Source of the DNA: a virus
Virus record (IMG/VR): IMGVR_UViG_3300048833_000065
Coordinates: 1 to 63,103 of that record
Direction: 5' to 3' (one strand)
Length of the DNA: 63,103 nt
This document shows positions 55,982-63,058 of the stretch, piece after piece. The notes under the pieces are model-generated. The model was not told where the DNA came from. It was given only the letters and a program-made list of their open reading frames with translations, and ran no database searches. The position numbers were made by a program, and so were the translations under genes. The stretch's first letter is position 1. Each line of letters starts with the position of its first letter.

Positions 55982-57341
55982 TCACCAACTCTTCGCGCTT
56001 CGCCTTCACGAACTCGTTATAGCTCTCCGCGCCATCGGTCGCGGGATCGTACCGCTCGTCGGCCACCTTCGCGAAGGTCTGCCCGGTGGCCTCCAGCTTC
56101 GCCTTGCGCCCGGTGAACTCCTGCCAGCGCTTCACCGCCACGTCGACATAGAGCGGGTTCAGTTCCACCGCGAGGCAGCGCCGCTTCGTCTGCTCTGCCG
56201 CGATGATCGTCGTGCCGCTGCCGCTGAACGGCTCGTAGACCGCGTCACCGACCGCCGAGTTGTTCTCAATCGGCTTCCGCATGCACTCGACAGGCTTCTG
56301 CGTGCCGTGTCCAACGCCGCCGTCCTCGCGAGCCTTGATGCTCCAGAGCGTGGACTGCGAGCGGTCGCCATGCCAGTGCGCCTTTGCGCCCTTCCGGACG
56401 GCGTACCAGCACGGCTCATGGTGCCAGTGATAGTTTCCCCGGCTCAGTGCGAAGCGATCCTTCGCCCAGATGATCTGCGAGCGAAGGTCGAAGCCGCAGG
56501 CGACGATGCTCTCCGCGACGACGCTCGCGAACAGACCAGCGTGCCAGACGTAGATCACGTCGCCGGGAAAGAGCGCCCAGGCTTCGCGCCAATCGGCGCG
56601 GTTGTCGTTCAAGACCTCGCCCATCTTGGCCTTGTTCTTGTTCACGCCAGCCTCGGCGCGCCACTTCGGATCGTACTCCACGCCATAGGGCGGATCGGTC
56701 ACCATCAGGTGCGGCTTCTCATCGCCAAGCAGAGCCTTGACCGTCTCGGCGCTGGTGCAGTCGCCGCAGATGATCCGGTGGTCGCCCATGATCCAGACGT
56801 CGCCGGGGCGGCTTACCGCGCGCGCCGCGACCTCGGGAGCCGCATCCTCGTCGGTGTCGCCCTGCTCGGGTCCGAAGATATCGGCAAGCTCTCCGTCGAG
56901 GAACCCGGTGAGCTTGACGTCGAAGTCCTCTTCGCGAAGGAACAGAAGCTCGGCCTTGAGCATCTCGTCGTCCCACTCGCTGTTCTCGGTCAGCTTGTTG
57001 TCCGCGATCCGATAGGCGCGCTTCTGCGCTTCCGTCCAGCCGCGCGCCACCATCACCGGGACATAGCCGGGAGGAAGGTAGTCGCCGTCCATGCCCTTTA
57101 TCGGATCGTTCGTCTTCGCGGTTTCCTTCGCCGCCATCACGCGACCGTGGCCCGCGATGATCTCTCCGTCCTCGTCAACCAGGATCGGCATCGTGAAACC
57201 GAACTGACGCATCGACGCGGCGATCTGCTCGACCTGTTCCCGCGAGTGCTTCCGGCTATTCCGCGCGGACGGCACAAGATCGTCCGTCGCCCAAAGTTCA
57301 AACTGGCCCGCCGCTGGACGGGCCTTTGCCTTCTTCGCCAT
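55962..57341 (-). CDS. ParB-like / site-specific DNA methyltransferase fusion
   Basis: A 459-residue two-domain protein. The ParB domain spans about 20-75 (RNSRKHSREQVEQIAASMRQ, IIAGHGRVMAAKE), then helices. The methyltransferase domain has motif IV DPPY (216-219) and the C-terminal motif I EPFSGSGTTI, i.e. permuted beta-class order typical of N6-adenine or N4-cytosine enzymes. Such fusions frequently precede terminase in alphaproteobacterial phages, perhaps to mark DNA before packaging. No restriction endonuclease is beside it. Confidence 0.93.
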   Translation of the reverse strand: MAKKAKARPAAGQFELWATDDLVPSARNSRKHSREQVEQIAASMRQFGFTMPILVDEDGEIIAGHGRVMAAKETAKTNDPIKGMDGDYLPPGYVPVMVARGWTEAQKRAYRIADNKLTENSEWDDEMLKAELLFLREEDFDVKLTGFLDGELADIFGPEQGDTDEDAAPEVAARAVSRPGDVWIMGDHRIICGDCTSAETVKALLGDEKPHLMVTDPPYGVEYDPKWRAEAGVNKNKAKMGEVLNDNRADWREAWALFPGDVIYVWHAGLFASVVAESIVACGFDLRSQIIWAKDRFALSRGNYHWHHEPCWYAVRKGAKAHWHGDRSQSTLWSIKAREDGGVGHGTQKPVECMRKPIENNSAVGDAVYEPFSGSGTTIIAAEQTKRRCLAVELNPLYVDVAVKRWQEFTGRKAKLEATGQTFAKVADERYDPATDGAESYNEFVKAKREELVNGAAAE

Positions 57342-57622
57342 TCATCGCCCCTCAACTTCCACCCCGGCGTGCAATTAAAGCCGGATCGAAAAAAAACAAT
57401 AAAGTCTCAAGGATCGCGAAGCGGCGGCCCCGCAGTGCGCCCGGTCGGCAGAAGGTACCTAGCCGAGAGGGGGGGGGGCGGGGGGTCGCCCCGGCCTCGC
57501 CCCTCTGCCCTGCCTTGCCCTTGCCCTGCCCTCGTCGTGGCTCGTCGTTGGCCTTGGCCTTGGTGCTGGCCCTGCCCTGCCTCTGGCTGGTGCTGGCCCT
57601 GCCTGCCCTGTTGTGGGGCTGG
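57342..57622. other. low-complexity intergenic region, possible cos/pac
   Basis: No ORF of note. It contains a run of A (57389-57396 area), a G10-C-G6 tract (57469-57485), and a pyrimidine-biased stretch of GCCCTGCC-like units including a 16-bp direct repeat, TGGTGCTGGCCCTGCC, at 57561-57576 and 57588-57603. It lies one gene upstream of TerS, so it is a candidate terminase recognition or cutting site. Nothing in the sequence proves this. Confidence 0.45.
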
Positions 57623-58168
57623 CTACTTCATCCCGCCCGACATGATGACGCCGAGTAGACGCTGTGCTTCGGTTGCGATCTGGCCGACGCCCTGCTGCCA
57701 CGTTGCGAGGGATTGGTCCTGCATCAGTTCGCGGTGGATGGATGGACCGTACATCTTCTCGATGGGCAGTCGTTTCTTGCTCGTTCGGATGAAGACGTTT
57801 CCGCTCAGGGATTTGACGACGAATGCGTGAGGGAAGTGCTGCGTCTTTCCCCACACGAATGCGCTGGTGCCTGTTGCTCCCTGCTTCGGCTTGAAGTGGG
57901 AGAGACCGAAATACTCACGTCTTCCATCGACGCGGGTTTCGAGTTTCGAGCGGGACGAGTTCCAGAACTTCGTGTTCTTGTGGACGATGCCCTTGGGAAG
58001 CGAGGTCTGCTCGACCAGGGCCTTTTTGATCTGCGTGAAGTTCTTCCTGCCGACCGAGTTCATGGCCATTGAGAAGACGCGCTTGGCAAGACCTGATCCG
58101 ACGCGGTTCACGGTTGCTTCGAACTTGATGCGTGTGTCGTCTGCTTCTTCGATGACGACGCGAGGCAT
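57623..58168 (-). CDS. minor tail protein Z-like protein, 181 aa
   Basis: MPRVVIEEADDTRIKFEATV starts the protein; LVEQTSLPKGIVHKNTKFWN, GRREYFGLSHFKPKQGATG and KKRLPIEKMYGPSIHREL follow the phage minor tail protein Z pattern (KG-I...GPS). It is the first gene of the late operon, separated from TerS by the methyltransferase. The start at 58168 has an AAGG upstream; an upstream extension lacks family similarity. Confidence 0.75.
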   Translation of the reverse strand: MPRVVIEEADDTRIKFEATVNRVGSGLAKRVFSMAMNSVGRKNFTQIKKALVEQTSLPKGIVHKNTKFWNSSRSKLETRVDGRREYFGLSHFKPKQGATGTSAFVWGKTQHFPHAFVVKSLSGNVFIRTSKKRLPIEKMYGPSIHRELMQDQSLATWQQGVGQIATEAQRLLGVIMSGGMK

Positions 58169-58285
58169 AGAGGAAGCCTTTTTCCCTTTGAACGACGCGG
58201 AAGGAATTTGAGAGAGGATCGATCTGATCAGCGCGCGCGCTTTAGGCGCGCGTTCAAGGTCAGTGCTTGTGGTTAGGAAAGAACC

Positions 58286-58316
58286 GCTCTGCAATCGGAC
58301 AGAGCCGATGCAGAGC
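58286..58316. other. long hairpin in late-operon leader
   Basis: GCTCTGC plus ATCGG pairs with CCGAT plus GCAGAGC, giving a 12-bp stem with one bulged A and a 6-nt loop. On minus it is followed by GGTTCTTTCC. It may be a leader structure or terminator upstream of the late genes. Confidence 0.45.
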
Positions 58317-58596
58317 GATGAAGTCTAAATGGGAGGAAACGTCTCGATCCAAGTTCGGAGTGCGCGCGCTATGCGAGACCCCGACGCGTGAATAGGTGGC
58401 CTGTTTTGTCTCAGGCGTCAATCCCCCCACCCGGCGCGTGAGACGGATTTTAGACCGATAGGAACGCCGGGAATGGGCCTTCCAAAAGGACTTAGTCGGT
58501 GTTGGTGCGTCAGTCGGACGCAGGGCCTCTCGGAGAGCCATTTTGGCCTTGACAGATTTTCGTCCCTTAAGCCCGCCCAGGGCTTCTCCAGGGTCG

Positions 58597-58624
58597 ATGT
58601 CACGCAAAGGACGAGAAATGTCAC
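58597..58624 (-). repeat. two iteron-like repeats, 21 bp apart
   Basis: On minus, GTGACAT occurs at 58603-58597 and 58624-58618, exactly 21 bp apart. The flanks match individual repeats of the 3849-3944 array (TTTGCGTGACAT is shared with the 3872 copy; CGTGACATTT with the 3935 copy). Confidence 0.55.
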
Positions 58625-58661
58625 GCCCGTCTTTTCGGGGTTTTCGCGCAAAGGACGAGAA
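58603..58661 (+). repeat. 15-bp direct repeat pair
   Basis: CGCAAAGGACGAGAA at 58603-58617 and 58647-58661, 44 bp apart, upstream of the rightward promoter. It may bind a regulator. Confidence 0.5.
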
Positions 58662-58683
58662 CGGGCGCGTCCGATCTTCGGAC

Positions 58684-58713
58684 TTGCCCTGTCGGAGATT
58701 TCCGACCTATATA
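58684..58713 (+). promoter_or_regulatory. rightward early promoter with embedded operator
   Basis: TTGCCC (58684-58689), an 18-bp spacer and TATATA (58708-58713). The operator at 58692-58705 lies in the spacer, the same arrangement as in the leftward promoter. Confidence 0.65.
58692..58705. promoter_or_regulatory. operator, TCGGA-N4-TCCGA
   Basis: A perfect copy of the operator core between the -35 and -10 of the 58767 operon. Confidence 0.68.
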
Positions 58714-58750
58714 TGCGGCACGCGCATAAAACATGCGCTGAACGGCATAA

Positions 58751-58760
58751 CCACGGAGAC
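58751..58760 (+). promoter_or_regulatory. extended RBS motif CCACGGAG, copy 9
   Basis: CCACGGAGAC ends 6 nt before the ATG at 58767. Confidence 0.7.
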
Positions 58761-58766
58761 ACCACC

Positions 58767-59396
58767 ATGAACGCAAACGTCGAGGCGCTTCGCGCCAACA
58801 TCACCAAGCTCCCGGAGAGCGACCAGACCTTCGCGGCCTCGCTCCTCACCCAACTCGACCGCAAGAAGAGCCTCTCCGAAAAGCAATGGGCATGGGTCGC
58901 CAAGCTGGCCCGCCGCGCCGCTGACGCCGACAAGCCGAAGGAGCAGATCGGAAGCCTCGCCGCCATCATGGCCCTCTTCCAGCGCGCCGCTTCGGGCCTC
59001 AAGAGGCCGCAGATCATCCTCGCCCTCCGCGACGCCGGGATCTCGATCCGGCTCACCATAGCGGGCGACAGGGCGCGCTTCCCCGGCTCCATCAACATCG
59101 TGGAACGCGGCGGTGAGAAGACCTTCTTCGGGCGCGTCAAGCTGGACGGCACGCTCGACCTTCGCGAGGACGCCGCCCCGGCCTCCCTCCCTGCCCTCCT
59201 GCGGGCCTTCGCCGCCGACCCGGCAGGGATCGCCGCCGACTACGGACACGCCACCGGATGCTGCTGCTTCTGCGCCAAGGAGCTTACTGACGCCCGCTCG
59301 GTCGCGGTCGGCTACGGACCCGTCTGCGCCGAGAAGTGGTCGCTGCCTTGGGGCGAGGCCAGCGCCCCGGATTTCACGCTCAAGGCAGCGGCCTAG
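58767..59396 (+). CDS. DUF6011-type zinc-binding protein, 209 aa
   Basis: First gene of the second rightward operon. The C-terminal part contains CCFCAKELTDARSVAVGYGP followed by VCAEKW, the short treble-clef-like DUF6011 motif with four cysteines. The N-terminal ~60 residues are helical (TFAASLLTQLDRKKSLSEKQ), and the centre is beta-rich (ISIRLTIAGDRARFPGSINI). DUF6011 proteins are common early phage proteins of unknown activity, probably nucleic-acid binding. Confidence 0.78.
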   Translation: MNANVEALRANITKLPESDQTFAASLLTQLDRKKSLSEKQWAWVAKLARRAADADKPKEQIGSLAAIMALFQRAASGLKRPQIILALRDAGISIRLTIAGDRARFPGSINIVERGGEKTFFGRVKLDGTLDLREDAAPASLPALLRAFAADPAGIAADYGHATGCCCFCAKELTDARSVAVGYGPVCAEKWSLPWGEASAPDFTLKAAA

Positions 59397-59455
59397 CGGG
59401 GAACTCTCCCGCCGCATCCTGCGGGGTGCGGCGTGGGGGCAATCCCGCCCGACTA

Positions 59456-59465
59456 CCACGGAGAC
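59456..59465 (+). promoter_or_regulatory. extended RBS motif CCACGGAG, copy 10
   Basis: CCACGGAGAC ends 4 nt before the ATG at 59470. Confidence 0.7.
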
Positions 59466-59469
59466 TATC

Positions 59470-59760
59470 ATGCTCACCATCTACGAACCGCCGCGCCAGT
59501 ACGCGGTCCAGCGCGAGACCGAAGACGGAGGCCGCGTCCGCGTCGGCCTATACGACAGCCAGACCGAAGCGATGCAGGCGGTCGCCCGCTCCATCGCACG
59601 CACCGGAGTTCCCGCCGAGAAGCACTCGATCTTCTGGGCCGCTTGGAGCGCGGTCCTCTTCGAAGAATGGAACGGCGAGGTCCAGCGCATGGTCGCGGAG
59701 AACGACCCGATCATGCACGACGAAGACGAGGTCAACGATATCGAAGGCTCGCAGCACTGA
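59470..59760 (+). CDS. hypothetical acidic protein, 96 aa
   Basis: MLTIYEPPRQYAVQRETEDG begins a beta strand/helix protein with SQTEAMQAVARSIARTGVPA and a very acidic C-terminus (IMHDEDEVNDIEGSQH). Acidic small phage proteins can mimic DNA, but nothing specific is seen. Confidence 0.65.
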   Translation: MLTIYEPPRQYAVQRETEDGGRVRVGLYDSQTEAMQAVARSIARTGVPAEKHSIFWAAWSAVLFEEWNGEVQRMVAENDPIMHDEDEVNDIEGSQH

Positions 59761-59843
59761 TGCGGATCACCGCCGATGACCTCGGCACACTTCTGGCGAT
59801 GGGCGCGCTTTGCGCCCTCGCCTACCTCATCCTCATGCTCTGA
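59760..59843 (+). CDS. tiny single-pass membrane peptide, 27 aa
   Basis: MRITADDLGTLLAMGALCAL continues AYLILML: one hydrophobic helix. The start overlaps the previous stop as TGATG and the next gene's CCACGGAG site begins right after its stop. The tight packing supports real expression. Function unknown. Confidence 0.5.
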   Translation: MRITADDLGTLLAMGALCALAYLILML

Positions 59844-59853
59844 CCACGGAGAC
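59844..59853 (+). promoter_or_regulatory. extended RBS motif CCACGGAG, copy 11
   Basis: CCACGGAGAC ends 5 nt before the ATG at 59859. Confidence 0.7.
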
Positions 59854-59858
59854 AGCCA

Positions 59859-60122
59859 ATGACCTTTGAACAGTTCCAAGCCAGCAAGACGCGCGAGGCC
59901 AGCGCGGACTACGCCGAGAAGATCGGCATGCACGCGGAGTATATCGGAGCCTCGCACGTCCTCACCTATTTCGACGGCACGGCATACATCGAAGACGACG
60001 AGGGCGAGGGATACTACCTCATCCTCGGTCGCTCCGATTGGATCAGCAAAGACCTTCCTGCCCTTGAGAAGCGCCTCTTCGATTGGTGCGTGAGCGAAGG
60101 CTATTTCGAGGTGACGCAATGA
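59859..60122 (+). CDS. hypothetical acidic protein, 87 aa
   Basis: MTFEQFQASKTREASADYAE is followed by strands with acidic turns (TAYIEDDEGEGYYLILGRSD) and a Trp/Tyr-containing C-terminus. It overlaps the next gene by 4 nt. No family was recognised. Confidence 0.62.
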   Translation: MTFEQFQASKTREASADYAEKIGMHAEYIGASHVLTYFDGTAYIEDDEGEGYYLILGRSDWISKDLPALEKRLFDWCVSEGYFEVTQ

Positions 60123-60754
60123 CCACGATCCCGCAGTACAAGCATGAGTTCCCCGACTTCGACTATGACGTCGCCGCCCTCATCGCGGAGCTTCCCGCAG
60201 GCTGGTCGGATCGCTCTTGGCACAACGATGCGATGCCGAAGGCCAGCGCCGATCCCGGTGGCTATGTTGAACTCTGGTTCGACTACGCCGACGCCGCGCT
60301 GTCCGAGTTTCCGGAAGGCCGCGAGTGCGAAACGATGAAGCGGTTCTGCCTTACCTCGCACATGAACGACGGCCAGCCGATCTTCGAAACCGACGATTGG
60401 CCGACGATGCGCGAGTGGATCAAGGCGAACGCCGACCTTATCAAGCAGCACGTCTTCGAAGCCGAAGCGAATGATATCGCCCACGGCTTCACGCGGCTGC
60501 TCAAGCAGCAACTCACCATCGCTCAATGGAAGGAGATGGTCGCGAAGAACAAGACCGATCCCCGTTACGCTTCCGGCGCGTGCGCCTCGCAGGACTATCT
60601 CGACGCAAACATGTCGATGGCCGAAGCCTTCAAGGACGTGACGGGCCGCGAGCCTGACGGCGACAACGAGGACGACGCCGCGCTCTGGAACAAGGCGTGG
60701 GAACTCGCTCGCAAGCGGTGGAACGACGAGGCAAGCGAAAGGGCAAAGAGATGA
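60119..60754 (+). CDS. hypothetical protein, 211 aa
   Basis: Starts MTTIPQYKHEFPDFDYDVAA. The first ~90 residues look like an alpha/beta unit (GGYVELWFDYADAALSEFPE); the remainder is helical (IKQHVFEAEANDIAHGFTRL). It is the largest uncharacterised protein of the operon. No catalytic motif was recognised. Confidence 0.65.
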   Translation: MTTIPQYKHEFPDFDYDVAALIAELPAGWSDRSWHNDAMPKASADPGGYVELWFDYADAALSEFPEGRECETMKRFCLTSHMNDGQPIFETDDWPTMREWIKANADLIKQHVFEAEANDIAHGFTRLLKQQLTIAQWKEMVAKNKTDPRYASGACASQDYLDANMSMAEAFKDVTGREPDGDNEDDAALWNKAWELARKRWNDEASERAKR

Positions 60755-60939
60755 ACGAAGGTCGCGTCTTCAAAACGAGAGCCGAATTGCTCGGCGGTCA
60801 CTATCACGTTCGGGTCTATTCCGCGAAGCGGCCCGACTACACCTTCGCGTGCCTTGGGACGCTGGTGATGGATGAAGCCGACTACGTCGCCTTCTCGACC
60901 GCGCTCAAGGCGGAACATCTATCGGAGCAGAAATCATGA
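60751..60939 (+). CDS. hypothetical protein, 62 aa
   Basis: MNEGRVFKTRAELLGGHYHV begins a compact beta-alpha protein (VRVYSAKRPDYTFACLGTLV). It overlaps both neighbours by 4 nt. No family was recognised. Confidence 0.62.
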   Translation: MNEGRVFKTRAELLGGHYHVRVYSAKRPDYTFACLGTLVMDEADYVAFSTALKAEHLSEQKS

Positions 60940-61196
60940 TCAGCAAGGAACTACAGGACGCTCTCGACGCGGCAGAAGACCAGTGCCTCAAGGCGGTGAG
61001 CCACGTCGACGCGCACAACTCAAACGAACGCGGAGCCGACGCCCGTCAATGGGTGCGAGAGGCGTTCGATGTACTGACCGAAGAAATCAAGCTGGAGCCG
61101 CACCGCAAGCTTCTGACCTATTGGCGCAAGGCGGTCGCGGACGGCAAGACGACGCTCGGCTTCGAAGAGTGGAAGAAGGAGAACCCCAATGGGTGA
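60936..61196 (+). CDS. hypothetical helical protein, 86 aa
   Basis: MISKELQDALDAAEDQCLKA begins a charged, almost wholly helical protein with KLLTYWRKAVADGKTTLGFE near the end. It overlaps the HTH gene by 8 nt. Function unknown. Confidence 0.6.
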   Translation: MISKELQDALDAAEDQCLKAVSHVDAHNSNERGADARQWVREAFDVLTEEIKLEPHRKLLTYWRKAVADGKTTLGFEEWKKENPNG

Positions 61197-61539
61197 ATAC
61201 TCGTTCACCATCGCAGACGGCGTCTATGCCATCGCCTGCGGCAACCAGCAGATCGCATCCGCTTTCTCTCGGGACACCGCAGAGAAGATCACCGCTGCGC
61301 TGAACGCAATGGAAGAGGGACCGCGCACCTTCTCGCTTACCAACCGCCTCAAGGAGTGGCGGCTGCGTTGCGGCCTCACGCAGGCGCAGCTTGCCGACCT
61401 CGTTGGTGTGAACCAAGCCACCATCGGAAGGTATGAAGCCGCCAGGCTCGGGCTTGACCTCGAAATATTGGAGAAGATTTCGAACGCACTTCAAGTCGAT
61501 CCTTCCCTTTTAATCAGCAACCACGGAGCAAAGACATGA
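61189..61539 (+). CDS. XRE-family HTH regulator, 116 aa
   Basis: An N-terminal beta segment (YSFTIADGVYAIACGNQQIA) precedes an XRE HTH at about 50-105: LKEWRLRCGLTQAQLADLVG, then VNQATIGRYEAARLGLDLEI. It probably regulates transcription within the early network; its operator is unknown. Confidence 0.82.
   Translation: MGEYSFTIADGVYAIACGNQQIASAFSRDTAEKITAALNAMEEGPRTFSLTNRLKEWRLRCGLTQAQLADLVGVNQATIGRYEAARLGLDLEILEKISNALQVDPSLLISNHGAKT
61521..61530 (+). promoter_or_regulatory. extended RBS motif CCACGGAG, copy 12
   Basis: CCACGGAGCA ends 5 nt before the ATG at 61536, inside the 3' end of the HTH gene, so it is kept despite being coding. Confidence 0.65.
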
Positions 61540-62009
61540 GAACGATAATGGTCGATCCCTTCAAGATGAGCATCACGGAGGCTGACCTTCCAGACCTCTC
61601 TTACAAGAGGATGAAGCAATTGATCGGCGCGGAGTATATCGACCGCACCGGGCTTGGCGGCATGGTCTATGCCTACATAGACGACACCGGATTGAAGAAG
61701 AGCGGCCAGCGCTTCTGGCACTTTGAAGGATCGCTCGTCCTCATGGCTGGCTTCGCCATCATCGTCGGCGTGGATGACTTTGGCGATCCAACAGAACTGC
61801 CGCCCTATGCAACGCTCGACTTCACGAAGCGGGTTGTCGCCTTCCTCGGTGACGCGCGCGGCGCAGAGCGGGCGATAGAGAAGGGTCTGATCCAGCGCCC
61901 ACGGACGAAAATCCACACGGTCAACGGCGGTGCGCTCAAGAGCGAGACGATCTGGCAGTGGGATCACCGCGAATGCCTCGACGCCGCGCAGGAAGGCGGT
62001 GCCGCATGA
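61536..62009 (+). CDS. hypothetical protein, 157 aa
   Basis: MRTIMVDPFKMSITEADLPD followed by YKRMKQLIGAEYIDRTGLGG, then beta strands FWHFEGSLVLMAGFAIIVGV. The layout (small N-terminal beta-alpha unit, then D-x-x-G with a P-rich end) recalls the DUF3846 type of phage protein, but I am not sure. It overlaps the HTH gene by 4 nt. Confidence 0.6.
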   Translation: MRTIMVDPFKMSITEADLPDLSYKRMKQLIGAEYIDRTGLGGMVYAYIDDTGLKKSGQRFWHFEGSLVLMAGFAIIVGVDDFGDPTELPPYATLDFTKRVVAFLGDARGAERAIEKGLIQRPRTKIHTVNGGALKSETIWQWDHRECLDAAQEGGAA

Positions 62010-62296
62010 TCAATGGAAAGCCTGTCACGGTTCAGCCGGATTACAAGTGGGGAAAGGCCCCGGCGCTCGGCGTCGGTGACGACGACGATGTCTATCTCGT
62101 CACCACCGGGCTTGGCGATGAGATGAACCAGAAGGTCGCGGAGCAGACGGCGCTCGCGCTCAACTGCCACGCCGAGATGCTGCAAGCGCTGAAAGACCTT
62201 CTCTTCAATGCTGTTCATGGGAACGGCTTGGAGGCGCACTGGAAGGCGCGGGATCGCGCCACCGCGATCATCGCCAAAGCGGAGGGGCGCGTATGA
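62006..62296 (+). CDS. hypothetical protein, 96 aa
   Basis: MINGKPVTVQPDYKWGKAPA begins a protein with GDDDDVYLVTTGLGDEMNQK and a helical C-terminus (MLQALKDLLFNAVHGNGLEA). The C-terminal helix resembles phage proteins with an A-x-x-L-L-x-A-L-x-x-L pattern. It overlaps both neighbours by 4 nt. Confidence 0.6.
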   Translation: MINGKPVTVQPDYKWGKAPALGVGDDDDVYLVTTGLGDEMNQKVAEQTALALNCHAEMLQALKDLLFNAVHGNGLEAHWKARDRATAIIAKAEGRV

Positions 62297-62481
62297 GCAT
62301 CACGATCTCAACAGACGTCTTTTGCGACGGCGAGGACTGCCTCAACTGGACCCAAGGCGTGACAGGAAGGCGAGCCGCTACATGGCGGGCGCGCGACGCT
62401 GCGAAGCAATCCGGATGGGTCCACAGAAAGGGCCGCGATCTCTGCCCTGCGTGCGCGAAGAAGGAGAAAGCCAATGGATGA
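62293..62481 (+). CDS. small zinc-ribbon-like protein, 62 aa
   Basis: MSITISTDVFCDGEDCLNWT has a C-x4-C pair and the C-terminus has DLCPACAKKEK with a C-x2-C pair, making a plausible zinc knuckle. Arg/Trp-rich centre. A DNA- or RNA-binding role is possible. Confidence 0.62.
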   Translation: MSITISTDVFCDGEDCLNWTQGVTGRRAATWRARDAAKQSGWVHRKGRDLCPACAKKEKANG

Positions 62482-63058
62482 ATTCAAGTGCGAGGTGCCA
62501 GACGGGAAGGCGGGCCAGTGGGCCGTCGAGACGTTTGAAGTCAGCGAACGCGCAGCGCAGACAGAGAACCTTCGGCACGCCCTGCAAGGCGCGTCGTGGG
62601 CCAGCATCCGCCCCGGAACCTACAAGCGGCTTCGTGCGCCAAGCGGCGAGGTGATGATGAGCAATACGCCGATGGAGCTTCGGACGAACTTGTGGATCAT
62701 CGGCAAGGCAAAGGGCCGCATCCTCATCAATGGCCTCGGCCTCGGCTGCGTCCTGACCGCGATCCTCAAGAAGAAGGACGTGACGGAGGTCTGGATCGTT
62801 GAGAAGGAGCAGGACGTGATCGATCTCGTCTGGCCGACCTTCGCCAGCGATCCGCGCTGCAAGCTGATCCACGCAGACGCGCTGGAGTATAAGCCTCCGA
62901 AAGGCGTTCGCTTCGACGTGGTCTGGCACGATATCTGGCTCACCATCTGCGAGGACAATCTTGAGCAGATGAAGACGCTTCACCGCCGCTATGGTCGCAT
63001 CAGCGACATGCAGGCTTCGTGGTGCCGGGATATCATCGAAGAAAGAAGGCGGGCCTAG
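62474..63058 (+). CDS. class I SAM-dependent methyltransferase, 194 aa
   Basis: A Rossmann-fold methyltransferase. Motif I is RILINGLGLGCVLTAILKKK (about 76-95), the acidic loop after strand 2 is VTEVWIVEKEQDVIDLV, motif III KLIHADALEY and motif IV FDVVWHDIW. This resembles the spermidine-synthase-like class. No DNA-targeting DPPY or PCQ motif is present, so the substrate may be a small molecule, RNA or protein. Its 3' end is repeated at 1-82. It is the last gene of the operon and converges on the YspA-like gene at the shared terminator. Confidence 0.82.
   Translation: MDEFKCEVPDGKAGQWAVETFEVSERAAQTENLRHALQGASWASIRPGTYKRLRAPSGEVMMSNTPMELRTNLWIIGKAKGRILINGLGLGCVLTAILKKKDVTEVWIVEKEQDVIDLVWPTFASDPRCKLIHADALEYKPPKGVRFDVVWHDIWLTICEDNLEQMKTLHRRYGRISDMQASWCRDIIEERRRA

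Larger units (their letters stand above)
58169..58766. other. 598-bp intergenic control region between divergent operons
   Basis: No convincing gene. Contents: a long hairpin (58286-58316), two inverted copies of the iteron core (58597, 58618), a 15-bp direct repeat CGCAAAGGACGAGAA at 58603-58617 and 58647-58661, a rightward promoter with operator (58684-58713) and a CCACGGAG site. A late leftward promoter for 58168 is expected here but was not recognised. Confidence 0.6.

Noticed and set aside
58260-58607. A 115-codon minus frame upstream of the late operon
   Set aside because: It spans a hairpin and repeat elements, has no ribosome-binding site and its composition does not look like protein.
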